64,000 bases of DNA from Sedimentisphaerales bacterium (GCA_016928975.1 JAFGJR010000184.1:29605-93604); one strand, 5' to 3'. Counted from the first letter of the stretch, positions 43,025-52,666 are shown. Numbers and translations are program-made. The notes: generated by a model not told the origin, from the sequence alone.

Positions 43025-43921
43025 ATGCCACTATGGAACAACATAGCGGAACTGATGGACTACTACATCCCTCCACTGCCCTCGGACTATTGGCTCGACA
43101 TCTGCCGGGGATGCAATCTCAAGTGCATCATGTGTCCCCAGTCGAAAGGGCTCCGGCCCCGGACGCCGCGCATGTCGCTCGACCTGTTCAAAGGCATCAT
43201 CGACGACGTGTGCGAGAGCCGCCCGCTGGTGCGGCTGTACCTGTCCGGCGAGCCGCTGCTCCACGAGGGCCTCTTCGAAATGCTCGAATACGCCGGGACC
43301 ACGCACTGCCAGACCGCGATTCATACAAATGCAACCATGCTCACTCCAGAATTATCAGAAAAGCTCCTCACGTCGCCGTTGGACTATCTGTCGTTTTCCT
43401 TCGACGGCTGCTCCCCCCAGGTGTACGAGCGACTGCGTTGCCCGGCGAAGTTCGAGCAGGTCGAGTCCAACATCCGGCAGTACCTCGATCTGCGCGGGCA
43501 GAACGGCGGCGGCGGTCCCTATACGGCCGTCGAGATCATCCGTATGCGGGAGACGGATGAGCTGCTGCAAGGCTTTGTCGAGCAGTGGCAGACCAGCGGC
43601 GTCGACGAGGTGCGAATCGCCGAGTACATGACGTGGCATGGGCGCGTGGAGGACAGGCGGGTGGGCAGCAGCCGCCGCTGGCCGGGGTACCAGCCCTGTG
43701 CCGCGCCGTTCCGGCACGGCTGCGTCCTGTCGGATGGGACCGTCGTCCCGTGCTGTCTGGACCTCGACGGCCAGATGCCCCTCGGCAACGTCGCAGACAA
43801 GAAGTTCCGGGATGTATGGACCGGCGACGAATATCGGCAGTTGCGCCTGGCGATGTTGACGGGGACCGTGCCCTCGGGCAGCCTCTGCGACGGCTGTGAC
43901 AACACCTTCCGCGAGGCGTAG
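43025..43921 (+). CDS. Radical SAM/SPASM domain protein
   Basis: 298 residues from ATG 43025 (GGAG nine bases upstream). The radical SAM cluster motif is CRGCNLKCIMC (CX3CX2C = CNLKCIMC). The SPASM domain at the C-terminus has the extra cysteines: CAAPFRHGCVLSDGTVVPCCLDLDGQ, GNVADKKFRDVW and CDGCDNTF. Such proteins modify peptides or mature enzymes, for example by thioether formation; no substrate peptide or maturase is seen next to it. The promoter at 42967 is unusually clear. Confidence 0.85.
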   Translation: MPLWNNIAELMDYYIPPLPSDYWLDICRGCNLKCIMCPQSKGLRPRTPRMSLDLFKGIIDDVCESRPLVRLYLSGEPLLHEGLFEMLEYAGTTHCQTAIHTNATMLTPELSEKLLTSPLDYLSFSFDGCSPQVYERLRCPAKFEQVESNIRQYLDLRGQNGGGGPYTAVEIIRMRETDELLQGFVEQWQTSGVDEVRIAEYMTWHGRVEDRRVGSSRRWPGYQPCAAPFRHGCVLSDGTVVPCCLDLDGQMPLGNVADKKFRDVWTGDEYRQLRLAMLTGTVPSGSLCDGCDNTFREA

Positions 43922-43930
43922 CCCCTGGCA

Positions 43931-44431
43931 CTATCGCGTCACCTCGTCGAGGAACACTTCCTTCACGCCGTTGTAGCCGCGAACGCGCCCGTAGAACTCG
44001 TCCAGTGTGTCGCCGTAGGCACACACGTATCCACACACGTGCCCAAAGAACACGTGGATTGTACCCTGGTCGTCTCGTGTCACGATCGTCCCGCCCCCTG
44101 GCTCGCCATGACTGTTCGCATGTGCGCAGATGATCCACTGGCCGTCCGGGAAGCTCTTCACCAGAGCGCGCGGCCGGCCGTCCGCCTGCGGTCCGACTCG
44201 CGTGGTCCTGCTGCTTCCATCGGAAAACCGCTCGATCACAAAGCAATTGAAATCGAGAGATGCCTCCTCAGGCGAGTTGTACGCACGCAATTGTCGGCTC
44301 CATTTGCGTGCGTACTCATAGGATCCTTTGCCCATGGGTACTCCGGTTCTTGCGAGGTACGGCACGCCGAGGAAGAGCGCGAGTGCCAGGAGTATCAACG
44401 CCGCGATTGTCCACGTGACCGGCTTCTTCAT
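43931..44431 (-). CDS. Membrane-anchored hypothetical protein
   Basis: 166 residues from ATG 44431. After MKKPV it has a single hydrophobic helix (WTIAALILLALALFLGVPYLA) followed by a soluble domain with SGYEYARKWSRQLRAY-like and GDTLDEFYGRVRGY segments. I do not recognise a family. It is convergent with the SPASM gene, ten bases away. The lack of any neighbour clue leaves the role open. Confidence 0.6.
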   Translation of the reverse strand: MKKPVTWTIAALILLALALFLGVPYLARTGVPMGKGSYEYARKWSRQLRAYNSPEEASLDFNCFVIERFSDGSSRTTRVGPQADGRPRALVKSFPDGQWIICAHANSHGEPGGGTIVTRDDQGTIHVFFGHVCGYVCAYGDTLDEFYGRVRGYNGVKEVFLDEVTR

Positions 44432-44512
44432 GTCGTCATTGTACCGCGCGATGCCTGAGAAGGCAGCAGCGAAGAGCTTCTGGCTTCTGGCTCCGCGCAG
44501 GTGGTTATTCGG

Positions 44513-44541
44513 TTGAATTGCGGCGTTGCGGGTCATATAAT
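44513..44541 (+). promoter_or_regulatory. argG promoter
   Basis: TTGAAT and TATAAT spaced by 17 bp, 39 bp before the ATG of argG. Confidence 0.65.
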
Positions 44542-44579
44542 CCTCGCTTCGCAAGAATTCCGTGCATGAAGGGGTGATT

Positions 44580-45806
44580 ATGGCAAAGAAAGAGAAAGTG
44601 GTGTTGGCGTACAGCGGGGGGCTGGATACGAGCGTGATTCTGCCGTGGTTGAAGGAGACCTACGGATACGACGTCGTCGCGTTTGCTGCTGAGCTGGGGC
44701 AGGGCGACGAGCTGTCGGGGATCAAGGCCAAGGCGCTGGCCAGCGGGGCGGTCAAATGCGTGGTGAAGGACCTGCGCCGGGAGTTCGTCGAGGAGTACCT
44801 CTGGCCCATGCTCAAGGCGGGCGCCGTCTACGAGAACGGCTACCTGCTCGGTACGAGCATCGCCCGGCCGCTCATCGCCAAGCACCAGGTGGAGGTCGCC
44901 CACGCGGTGAAAGCGACGGGCGTCGCGCATGGGGCAACCGGCAAAGGCAATGACCAGGTGCGCTTCGAGGTCACCTACATGGCGCTCGATCCGTCGCTGA
45001 AGATCATCGCGCCGTGGAAGGACCCGAATTTCAAGCTGACGTCTCGCGAGGCGGCGGTGGATTACGCTCGCAAGCGTCATATCCCCATCGAGCAGAGCAG
45101 GAAGAAGATCTACTCCCGCGACCGCAACCTGTGGCACATCAGCCATGAGGGAGCGGACCTGGAAGATCCGGCCAATGAGCCGAAGGACCGTCTGTTCGTA
45201 ATGTCCAACCCGGTGTCGAACACGCCGAACCGGCCGGACTATGTCCGGATTGGCTTCGATGAGGGCGTGCCGGTGAAGCTCGACGGCCGGGCGATCAACG
45301 GCGTCAAGCTCATTGAGACCTTGAACCAGATTGGCGGCAGGCACGCCGTCGGCCAGGTGGACGTCGTCGAGAACCGCCTCGTCGGCATGAAGTCGCGAGG
45401 GGTCTACGAGACGCCGGGCGGGACGATCCTGATGACCGCGCACAGCGCTCTGGAGAGCCTGACGGTGGATCGCGAGACGATGCACTACAAGCAGCAGGTG
45501 GCTTTGAAGTATGCGGAGCTGGTTTATTACGGCCTGTGGTTCAGCCCACTGCGCGAGGCGCTCGATGCGTTTGTGAACGCGACTCAGCGCAACGTCACCG
45601 GCGAGGTCCGGCTCAAGCTGTTCAAGGGTCGCTGCACGCCGGCGGGGATGGCCAGTCCCCACAGTCTGTACCAGACGAACCTGGCCAGCTTCAAGATGGG
45701 CAGTGAATATGATCCGACGGACGCCAAAGGGTTCATCCGGCTCTTTGCCCTGCCGGTGAAAGTGGTGGGCGCCGTCAGTCGCGAGGCGAAGAAGGAATCG
45801 AAATGA
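44580..45806 (+). CDS. argG: Argininosuccinate synthase
   Basis: 408 residues from ATG 44580, with AGGGGTG just upstream. The ATP pyrophosphatase motif AYSGGLDTS is at residues 9-17. Later family blocks are YLLGTSIARPLIAKH, HGATGKGNDQVRFE and WHISHEGADLEDP. The enzyme joins citrulline and aspartate with ATP in arginine synthesis. No other arg gene is adjacent, so the pathway is dispersed in this genome. Confidence 0.97.
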   Translation: MAKKEKVVLAYSGGLDTSVILPWLKETYGYDVVAFAAELGQGDELSGIKAKALASGAVKCVVKDLRREFVEEYLWPMLKAGAVYENGYLLGTSIARPLIAKHQVEVAHAVKATGVAHGATGKGNDQVRFEVTYMALDPSLKIIAPWKDPNFKLTSREAAVDYARKRHIPIEQSRKKIYSRDRNLWHISHEGADLEDPANEPKDRLFVMSNPVSNTPNRPDYVRIGFDEGVPVKLDGRAINGVKLIETLNQIGGRHAVGQVDVVENRLVGMKSRGVYETPGGTILMTAHSALESLTVDRETMHYKQQVALKYAELVYYGLWFSPLREALDAFVNATQRNVTGEVRLKLFKGRCTPAGMASPHSLYQTNLASFKMGSEYDPTDAKGFIRLFALPVKVVGAVSREAKKESK

Positions 45807-45854
45807 AAGGACCAACAGGACACGACAGACGCGGAAGACTGACAGGGAGGTAAC

Positions 45855-47051
45855 GTGACTCCGCAGGAATGGATTTGGGCCGTGTTTGTCTTTGCGCTCG
45901 GCTGCTGTATCGGCAGTTTTCTCAATGTCGTGATCTACCGGCTGCCGCGCGACAAGTCGCTCGTGTCGCCGGGTTCCGCCTGTCCACGTTGCGGCAAGCC
46001 GATCCGGTTCTATGACAACATCCCGCTTGTCTCATGGATCGTCCTGAGAGCCAAATGCCGCAACTGCAAGGAGCCGATCTCTGCCCGCTATTTCATCGTT
46101 GAGCTGCTGACAGGCTCGGTCTTTCTGGGCCTGTACATTATCTATTTTGACATGAGTCTGCGTCCGGTGCTGCACAGCGTCCAGGGCGGGTGGTTTGTCT
46201 ATGTTCTCCATCTCATCCTTCTTTCCGCTTTTATCGCAGCCTCGGGCATCGACCTGGAGTTGTGGATCATCCCACTGTCGATCTGTTGGTTCGTCACCGC
46301 CGTGGGACTGGTCGGCTCTTCCGTCGCCAGCTACGCCATTCATCCCGCCGATGTGATCGCAGAGTGCAAACTTCTGCCGGTGGCCTCGGCCAAGACGGCA
46401 GCGCTTGCTGTTGGAGCAACGGTCGGGCTCGGAATCAGCCTGCTCCTGCTGCGAACCGGCTTGCTCAAAAGGAGTTACGAATCCGCATCGCTCGATGCGC
46501 ACGACCGGCTCGCCGCGGGAAAGGACAGTCCCGATGCCAGTGTGCCTGCGGCGCCGGGCGCCTGCGCGGAATCGCAGTTCAATGACCGGCTTGAGGCCCT
46601 CCGGGAGATCGTGTTCCTGCTGCCGATCATCGTGTGCGCGATTGTCGCGCTGACGATAGTCCGACGGCCCGGGCCGGTCGCCCGTTGGTGGAGCGACCTA
46701 CTGGTGCATCCCGTTGCGGGCGGGTTCTTTGGGAGCCTGTTTGGCTATTTCGTTGGCTGCGGCGTCGTCTGGGCGACGCGCATCCTCGGCACTCTGGCGT
46801 TTGGCAGAGAGGCGATGGGACTCGGAGATGTGCATCTGATGGGTGCCGCCGGCGCGGTGATAGGTCCGTTAATGGTCGTAATTGCCTTCTTTATCGCGCC
46901 GTTCTTCGGTTTAGGTTGGGCACTTTTTCAAATGATTTTCAAAAAAACTCGCCAGATTCCCTATGGTCCCTTCTTGTCATTGGCCGTATTTGCTATTATG
47001 ATCTTCCACGATTGGATCTTGGACCGCATTGCCCTAACGTTGTATTGGTGA
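45855..47051 (+). CDS. Prepilin peptidase (A24) with cytoplasmic insert
   Basis: 398 residues from GTG 45855 with GGGAGG upstream. It starts with the N-methyltransferase-like domain containing two zinc pairs (C43, C46, C68, C71) and continues with the A24 membrane protease, whose catalytic aspartates are Asp133 in SGIDLELWIIP and Asp325 in GLGDVHLMGA. The length exceeds the usual 280 because of a hydrophilic insert at residues about 200-250 (SLDAHDRLAAGKDSPDAS) between two helices. It probably processes the class III leader of pseudopilins such as the one at 15539-16297. Confidence 0.9.
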   Translation: MTPQEWIWAVFVFALGCCIGSFLNVVIYRLPRDKSLVSPGSACPRCGKPIRFYDNIPLVSWIVLRAKCRNCKEPISARYFIVELLTGSVFLGLYIIYFDMSLRPVLHSVQGGWFVYVLHLILLSAFIAASGIDLELWIIPLSICWFVTAVGLVGSSVASYAIHPADVIAECKLLPVASAKTAALAVGATVGLGISLLLLRTGLLKRSYESASLDAHDRLAAGKDSPDASVPAAPGACAESQFNDRLEALREIVFLLPIIVCAIVALTIVRRPGPVARWWSDLLVHPVAGGFFGSLFGYFVGCGVVWATRILGTLAFGREAMGLGDVHLMGAAGAVIGPLMVVIAFFIAPFFGLGWALFQMIFKKTRQIPYGPFLSLAVFAIMIFHDWILDRIALTLYW

Positions 47052-47093
47052 CGCGGCAGGGTCGGGTCTGTGTGTTACAGGGAGGTGCCAAAA

Positions 47094-47780
47094 ATGCAGG
47101 TCGTCAACACAAAGTCCATTGTCCCCCTCATCGTCATTGTTCTTCTGTCACTGTTGTCGGGCTGTACGGACTACAAGAAGAAGTATGACTACCTCAACGT
47201 CGAGCATCAGAACCTCAGAGGCCGGTACGAAAACGTGCAGACGGAAAAGCAGGCGATGGCGGAGCGCATCTCCCAGGACCAGCAGACGATCGACGAGCTG
47301 CGCCGGCAGATCGAGCAGTTGAACCAGTCGCCGGCCAAGGCGACCGGCTTCGGTGACGAATATGACGTCAAGTTTGACCCCTCGACCGGGACGATCACGG
47401 TGACGCTGCCGAATACGATCCTGTTCGATTCCGGCAAGGCCACGCTCAAGAGCGCCACGAGCAAGGAGCTCGATCACATCCTGGCGGTCCTCAAGGACAA
47501 ATGGTCGGGCAAGCAGATCGACGTGGTTGGCCATACCGACAACGATCCGATCAAGAAGTCGCCGTGGAAGGACAACTGGGAGCTGTCGACCCAGCGTGCG
47601 CTGTCTGTGGCGAGATACCTGACCGATCATGGCATTCCTGCCAAGCAGGTGGAGGCCTCGGGCTGTGGCTCGTTCCGGCCGGTCGCCACGAACTCCACCG
47701 TCGAAGGCAAAGCCCGGAACCGTCGGTGCGAGATCGTGGTGTACGTGCGTCAGTCGGCTCCGGCGGATGCAGTCCACTGA
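47094..47780 (+). CDS. OmpA-family lipoprotein
   Basis: 228 residues from ATG 47094 with GGGAGGTG upstream. The N-terminus has a lipoprotein signal with LLSGC (cysteine at about 23). A coiled-coil segment of about 50 residues (NLRGRYENVQTEKQAMAERI) follows, then the OmpA/Pal peptidoglycan-binding domain with LFDSGKATLKSATSKEL, VVGHTDNDPI and RALSVARYL-GSFRPV. It anchors the outer membrane to the cell wall. It is 42 bp downstream of the prepilin peptidase gene and may share its transcript. Confidence 0.85.
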   Translation: MQVVNTKSIVPLIVIVLLSLLSGCTDYKKKYDYLNVEHQNLRGRYENVQTEKQAMAERISQDQQTIDELRRQIEQLNQSPAKATGFGDEYDVKFDPSTGTITVTLPNTILFDSGKATLKSATSKELDHILAVLKDKWSGKQIDVVGHTDNDPIKKSPWKDNWELSTQRALSVARYLTDHGIPAKQVEASGCGSFRPVATNSTVEGKARNRRCEIVVYVRQSAPADAVH

Positions 47781-47818
47781 CCATCCTGTGGCAGACGGCA
47801 CGCCGGCCGAACGTGCCT

Positions 47819-48022
47819 TCACCTCGTGGCTATCGCAACCACGAACTCGTGACGCTCGCCGTCGAACCGGATACTCCTGACGATACCCGTCGCAGGCGCC
47901 GTTGACCCTGCGCCCGGCTCAGGGCATTGCGACAGTCGCTCTCCCTGGCGGACTGTGTCGCCGACCTTCACCGTCAGGCCGCACGTTGCCTCCACGCGCA
48001 GGATCGCTTGTCTTTCGCTCAT
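47819..48022 (-). CDS. Small barrel-sandwich (biotinyl-lipoyl-like) domain protein
   Basis: 67 residues. The sequence VEATCGLTVKVGDTVRQGERLSQ..GIVRSIRFDGERHEFVVAI has the spacing of a barrel-sandwich hybrid domain (KVGDTVRQGE, then a G-IVRSI return), like the N-terminal domain of RnfC or a lipoyl domain, but without a lysine to carry the cofactor. It overlaps the alkaline phosphatase stop by four bases (ATGA). Function unknown. Confidence 0.55.
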   Translation of the reverse strand: MSERQAILRVEATCGLTVKVGDTVRQGERLSQCPEPGAGSTAPATGIVRSIRFDGERHEFVVAIATR

Positions 48023-49257
48023 TCAACCAGCCGCGGAAATGTCGTGACGTTCAGCAGTCGGGCGATCTTCTTCGCGATGTCCGTGTTGTCCTGCACGCCT
48101 GCAAACAGCGCCGCGCCAGGGCCTACGGCTCCTATCGGCACGGGCGAAGCCGAATGGCCCTTCGTGGCCCAATGGACGGCCGGATCAGGGCTGTTCTTGC
48201 TGCTCTCCAGGAGCACCAGACCCCCGGTTTCGTGGTCCGCCGTCACAATCACCAGCGTGCGCCGGTCCCGCATGGCGAAATCCACGGCGACCTGGATCGC
48301 CTGGTCGAAGAGCAGCGTCTGACGGATTGTCCGCTTGGGATCGTTGGCGTGGCAGGCCCAGTCGATCTGGCTGCCCTCGACCATCAGGAAGAAGCCGGCG
48401 CTGCCGCGGGAGGAACTGCTTCTGACTCTTCTGAGCACCTGGATTGCTTTGCGTGTGAGCGAGGCCAGGCACGGCTCGTCCTGAGCCGTGGTCAAAGCGT
48501 CGAGTTGAAACAGTCCCAGTATGTAGGGATAGTGGATGGAGCGCAGCTCAGAGGCGTTCGTGACGTACATGTAGCCGGCCTGCCGGGCTTCGGCGATCAG
48601 GTCCCTGTCATCCTTGCGCGCGCTGTTCGGGTCCGACTTGGGCAGGAAGTACTTCCTGCCCCCGCCAAACAGGACGTTGACCCTGCTGGCGATCAGTTGC
48701 TCGGCAATGGCCGCCTGCGTGCTCCGGGAGTTCACGTGCGAGGCGAAGCAAGCAGGGGTAGCATGGGTGATCGTGGACGTCGCGACCAGTCCGGTCGCCA
48801 TGCCCTTGGCCTTGGCGGCTTCAAGGATCGTCTGGTATACGTTCCCGTTCGGAGCGATACCGACGACGCCGTTGTCCGTCTTGATGCCGCACGCCAGGGC
48901 CGTCGCGGCGGCCGCCGAGTCCGTCACCCGCGAACTGGCCGAATGCGTTCGGACCAGCCCGGTCACCGGCATTCGCTCCATGCAAAGCCGGCCGGTCAGG
49001 CCGCCGGCCTTCATGCTTGCCAGAGCGATCTGGCTCAAGCCCATGCCGTCGCCGATGCAGAGAATGACGTTTCGGACCTTGTTGCTGTCGGTGAGCGGGT
49101 ACGGAGCGGTCGTGATCGGAGCTTGATAGAAACTCAGGTCGTTTGCGTCGATCTTCGGCGAGGGCGGTGCGGCCGCGGACGCGAGATTGACAGGGATGAC
49201 GGCGACGATCAGGATGGCCGTTGCGATGATGACGGCGGCGGCGGCTCTTCTGCTCAT
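48019..49257 (-). CDS. Alkaline phosphatase (PhoA family)
   Basis: 412 residues from ATG 49257 with GGAG upstream. The signal peptide is AAVIIATAILIVAVIPVNLASAAA. The PhoA family metal and nucleophile residues are visible: GDGMGLSQI, the catalytic Ser in VTDSAAAATALACG, GGGRKYFLP, MVEGSQIDWACHAND and ADHETGGL. It hydrolyses phosphomonoesters in the periplasm. It lies 35 bp downstream of the ComEC gene on the same strand and probably shares its transcript, followed by a small overlapping gene. Confidence 0.92.
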   Translation of the reverse strand: MSRRAAAAVIIATAILIVAVIPVNLASAAAPPSPKIDANDLSFYQAPITTAPYPLTDSNKVRNVILCIGDGMGLSQIALASMKAGGLTGRLCMERMPVTGLVRTHSASSRVTDSAAAATALACGIKTDNGVVGIAPNGNVYQTILEAAKAKGMATGLVATSTITHATPACFASHVNSRSTQAAIAEQLIASRVNVLFGGGRKYFLPKSDPNSARKDDRDLIAEARQAGYMYVTNASELRSIHYPYILGLFQLDALTTAQDEPCLASLTRKAIQVLRRVRSSSSRGSAGFFLMVEGSQIDWACHANDPKRTIRQTLLFDQAIQVAVDFAMRDRRTLVIVTADHETGGLVLLESSKNSPDPAVHWATKGHSASPVPIGAVGPGAALFAGVQDNTDIAKKIARLLNVTTFPRLVE

Positions 49258-49292
49258 GCGAATCTCCACAGGTGCACACGTGACAACGGATA

Positions 49293-51863
49293 TCACTTCG
49301 ATCTTGTCGGTTGTCTTTGTACCACGCCATCGGAATCGATGCAAATGGATATCGCCCCGTCGCGAGCAGTGCAGAGGGTTCGTGACCGGTCCTCTCGCTC
49401 GACCACGCGTCCCTGACTGAAGTCGAGTCTTCCGCAACTGGACAGGAGAATCGCCGCGTCGAATTGCCGAAGGAATCCCGCGTCCAGCGTTCGGACCGAG
49501 CCGTGGTGAGGGGCGACCACGACGTCGGCCTTCAATGTGGGGTGAAGACGGACAACCTGCTGCTGGGCGTAGTGTTCGATGTCCGAGCACAGCAGAATCC
49601 TGCGGCCGGCGAATTCGATCTCGCTGACGAGCGACGTGTCGTTGTCGCCGATCCCCGGCTGAGCCTCGTCGATGGGCCACAGCGTGGTCATCCGTGCGGG
49701 ACCCGCCTCGATCATCTCGGGGATGGGTTCTACTGTGACACCCGTTGCTCCCAGATGCTGTAACAGCAGCGTGGCCGTTTCCGACGTTTGTGACTGAGTG
49801 AGGAACGTCTTGCTGGCATAGACGTGGTCGGTCCATCGGCGGTCCACGATCTCCGGAACGCCGTTGATGTGGTCGATGTCCTGGTGACTCAGGACGATCG
49901 CATGGAGCCGGCTGACTCCGATGTAATCAAGGAAGGGCAACACGATCCGCGTCCCGACATCGCTCGTGTACATGGAGCCGGCGTCAAACAGGACGTTCAT
50001 CGTGCCGGGCAACTGGGCCAGGATCGCCTGGCCGTGTCCCACGTCGAGACAGGTCAGGATCAGGTGATCGCGGTGCGTCCGCTGCCACTTCATCACCGCC
50101 AGCGAGAAGAGCAGGACGAGCGTCATGGCTGCGCAAAGGCCTGTTTTCAAGGCCGGGCGGCGCAGAGGAACGTAGGCGCCAAAGAGCATGAGGCCGTAGT
50201 ACGACAAGATGATGATGATCGGCACGCGGCCGATGAGAGTGGACGAGAAGTCGATTCGGGCGGCCAGCCTGACGATCCAGAGGAACACATCGACGAGCAG
50301 AGGCAGGATCAGCCCCACAATCATGCTTGCGGTGGGCAGCACGAAAGACAACAGGATTTTCAGGAAGCCCAGTGTCACGATCGCGGCCACCGGTCCGGAG
50401 GCCAGCACGGTCCAGACACTTGCCAACGGCGTGATCGTGTGGAAGTGGTAGAGAAGAACTCCCGCGTTGCCCAGCCAGGCGGCGGTCCCGGCAGAGAACA
50501 GCAGGATGGCCCGCCTCCCCACACCTGTGACGAGGCGCACGCCGAGGTGGCTCGGCTGGTCCGTCTCGTAGAGCCAACTGCCCGCCAGATCGTGGAGGAA
50601 CAACTCGATCCTCGACGTGAACGCAAGGATGCTGGCCACGGCGCTAAAGGAGAGCTGCCAGCCGGCCTCGAACAATTGCGTCGGTCGAATCAGCAGCAGG
50701 ACGATGGCGGCGAGGGACAGAGAGTTGAGTGGGTGACCCGCGCGACGGCGAAGCAAGACCGCCAGGCAGTAGACCCACACCATGACCGTGGCCCGGAAGA
50801 TCGGCGCCATAGGTGGGACAACGAGCAGAAAGGCGCCGGTCGCGACGATGCAGACGAGCGCACGGCCTCGCTTCGTCAATCCCGCGAGCCTGCTGAGCCA
50901 CCAGATCACCGTGACGAGAATAGCCAGGTGCATTCCGGACAGGCAGATGATGTGAGCCAGGCCGGTCTTGCGGAACGCCTCATAGGTCGCGGGGTCAATG
51001 TCCCGCCTTTGGCCCAGCAGCAGGGCCTGGAGCATGGCCTCCTCTTGTGTGTCCGGGGACGTGTGTTGCAGCAGCCCTTGCGCCGCGGCCTCCGAGAAGC
51101 GACGTCTCAAGGACATCACAATGCCTGCACCTTTCCGGCCTCGCAGCTCGATGGCCTCGCGCGACGGGACCGACGCCCCCGCGTACACGTTCGACCGCTT
51201 GAGGTAGGCACGCAGGTCGAACTGGCCGGGGTTCGTAGGCCCTTCGAACCGATGCAGCCAGCAGTAGGCCTGAATCTGGTCCCCAATTCCCAGTGTCGGG
51301 ACGGGTTCATCCACGCTCACGCGAATCCTGCCGGCGATGCCGTGCCAGCCTGTTGGCGTCTTGATCTGCTCTATCTCGAGGTAGAACGCTGTCACGGGGT
51401 CAGTATTGGCAAACTGGGCAAAGCACCAGTTCTGTCTCTGCTGGTACGGCTGGGTCAGGATGCGGCCGCGAATCGTCGCGAGCCTGGGCTCCTGCCCGAC
51501 CAGGTTGCGCACGTCGTATGGCGACGCACTCCCGAAGGCCGCCAGCCGCAGGGCGCCAAGACACAACATGCAGACCGACGCAGCGCAGGCCAGCCACCAA
51601 TTGTCCGTCGTCCACCACCAACCCCGGATGTACCCGGCCCAAATGGTCGTCGCGGACAGACCCAGCAGAATGGCCCACATCCAAATCACCGTCGCGGAGT
51701 CGCTGCCGTCCCGCCATCGTGAAAGCCCTTCCTGAAGGACGATTCCCGTCATCATGCCGATGGCCGGCAGAAACATCGGCGCTATGCCCACGACCTGGCG
51801 AGGCAATCGGCGACCGGCACGCCGCGAATCGATCAGGGCCAGTCTCTGCTGGATGTAGTCCAT
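49293..51863 (-). CDS. comEC: ComEC/Rec2 family DNA uptake channel
   Basis: 856 residues from ATG 51863 (GGAG six bases upstream). Parts in order: two N-terminal helices, a soluble DUF4131-like beta domain (about residues 110-260), the Competence membrane domain with KTGLAHIICLSGMHLAI and many helices, and a C-terminal metallo-beta-lactamase domain (CLDVGHGQAILAQLPG, LFDAGSMYTSDVG, VLSHQDIDHINGVPEI). The protein forms the inner-membrane channel for single-stranded DNA during natural transformation. Other com genes are not nearby. Confidence 0.92.
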   Translation of the reverse strand: MDYIQQRLALIDSRRAGRRLPRQVVGIAPMFLPAIGMMTGIVLQEGLSRWRDGSDSATVIWMWAILLGLSATTIWAGYIRGWWWTTDNWWLACAASVCMLCLGALRLAAFGSASPYDVRNLVGQEPRLATIRGRILTQPYQQRQNWCFAQFANTDPVTAFYLEIEQIKTPTGWHGIAGRIRVSVDEPVPTLGIGDQIQAYCWLHRFEGPTNPGQFDLRAYLKRSNVYAGASVPSREAIELRGRKGAGIVMSLRRRFSEAAAQGLLQHTSPDTQEEAMLQALLLGQRRDIDPATYEAFRKTGLAHIICLSGMHLAILVTVIWWLSRLAGLTKRGRALVCIVATGAFLLVVPPMAPIFRATVMVWVYCLAVLLRRRAGHPLNSLSLAAIVLLLIRPTQLFEAGWQLSFSAVASILAFTSRIELFLHDLAGSWLYETDQPSHLGVRLVTGVGRRAILLFSAGTAAWLGNAGVLLYHFHTITPLASVWTVLASGPVAAIVTLGFLKILLSFVLPTASMIVGLILPLLVDVFLWIVRLAARIDFSSTLIGRVPIIIILSYYGLMLFGAYVPLRRPALKTGLCAAMTLVLLFSLAVMKWQRTHRDHLILTCLDVGHGQAILAQLPGTMNVLFDAGSMYTSDVGTRIVLPFLDYIGVSRLHAIVLSHQDIDHINGVPEIVDRRWTDHVYASKTFLTQSQTSETATLLLQHLGATGVTVEPIPEMIEAGPARMTTLWPIDEAQPGIGDNDTSLVSEIEFAGRRILLCSDIEHYAQQQVVRLHPTLKADVVVAPHHGSVRTLDAGFLRQFDAAILLSSCGRLDFSQGRVVEREDRSRTLCTARDGAISICIDSDGVVQRQPTRSK

Positions 51864-52070
51864 TGCCACTCCGCAAAGCAGCGTCTTGCCACGAAGCACG
51901 AGCTTCCGGCGGGCATTCTACCCGCACCCATCCCGTTCTGCCACGTATCCGCCTGAGATTCCTGGAGGATATTCCTCCTGCCCGGTCAATCCGGACGTTC
52001 CTGCGCTGGACGCTGGATCGCCGGGGGATTAGACTCGCGACCTGGGATCGCAATACGAAGGGCGGCTGAG

Positions 52071-52583
52071 ATGGCCAGAGAATTCAGCGCGGACGATGTT
52101 CTGAAGGTCGCTGAGAAGATGGAACGCAACGCGGTCAAGTTCTATCGAAAGGCCGCGGGAATATGCGACGATCCGAAGATCGGCAAGGTATTCGTGGACC
52201 TGGCCCGCTGGGAGCGACGACATGCGCGAGTGTTTGCCGACATGAGAGAAGGCTTGTCAGACGTCAGTTGGTCCGACAAGGCCAGACAGAACCCTGACCT
52301 TGCCCGGTTCATCCTCGATGTCCTGGAGCCGTCTGAGGTCGAGCCGCCCCTGCCCTTGGTCTTCGGCGACCGCGAGAATCCCCCGAGCAAGCTGGTTGGC
52401 AAGCCGACGAAAGTGGATGTGCTCAAGGTGGCGCTCCAGAAAGAGAAGGACACGATCGCGTACTTCACCCGCCTGCAGGCGCTGGTCCCCGGACCTGGCA
52501 ATGCCCAGGCGATCGAAGCGGTGGTTCGGGAAGAGGAGCGACACGTGAAGATCCTCATGCAATCGTTGGAGCAGGTGCTTTGA
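52071..52583 (+). CDS. Rubrerythrin-like ferritin-fold protein
   Basis: 170 residues from ATG 52071. Four helices with the di-iron ligand pattern: EKMERNAVKFYRKAA, WERRHARVFADM, LQKEKDTIAYFTRLQAL and VREEERHVKILMQSL. There is no C-terminal rubredoxin domain. Such proteins protect anaerobes from peroxide or store iron. The next genes are the KorAB pair; the promoter between them at 52607 suggests separate transcription. Confidence 0.85.
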   Translation: MAREFSADDVLKVAEKMERNAVKFYRKAAGICDDPKIGKVFVDLARWERRHARVFADMREGLSDVSWSDKARQNPDLARFILDVLEPSEVEPPLPLVFGDRENPPSKLVGKPTKVDVLKVALQKEKDTIAYFTRLQALVPGPGNAQAIEAVVREEERHVKILMQSLEQVL

Positions 52584-52606
52584 GGGCATGGCCGGGATCG
52601 CGGCCA

Positions 52607-52634
52607 TTGACAGCGGCTAATGTCGTGTGATAAT
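52607..52634 (+). promoter_or_regulatory. korAB promoter
   Basis: TTGACA and GATAAT with a 16-bp spacer; the first gene starts 33 bp downstream. Confidence 0.65.
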
Positions 52635-52666
52635 GACGGCAAACCTGAGACTGGAGTTCCGCACAT

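Noticed and set aside
49824..51722. 632-codon open frame on the plus strand over comEC
   Set aside because: Shadow of comEC, very rich in Arg, Gln and Asp, without motifs.
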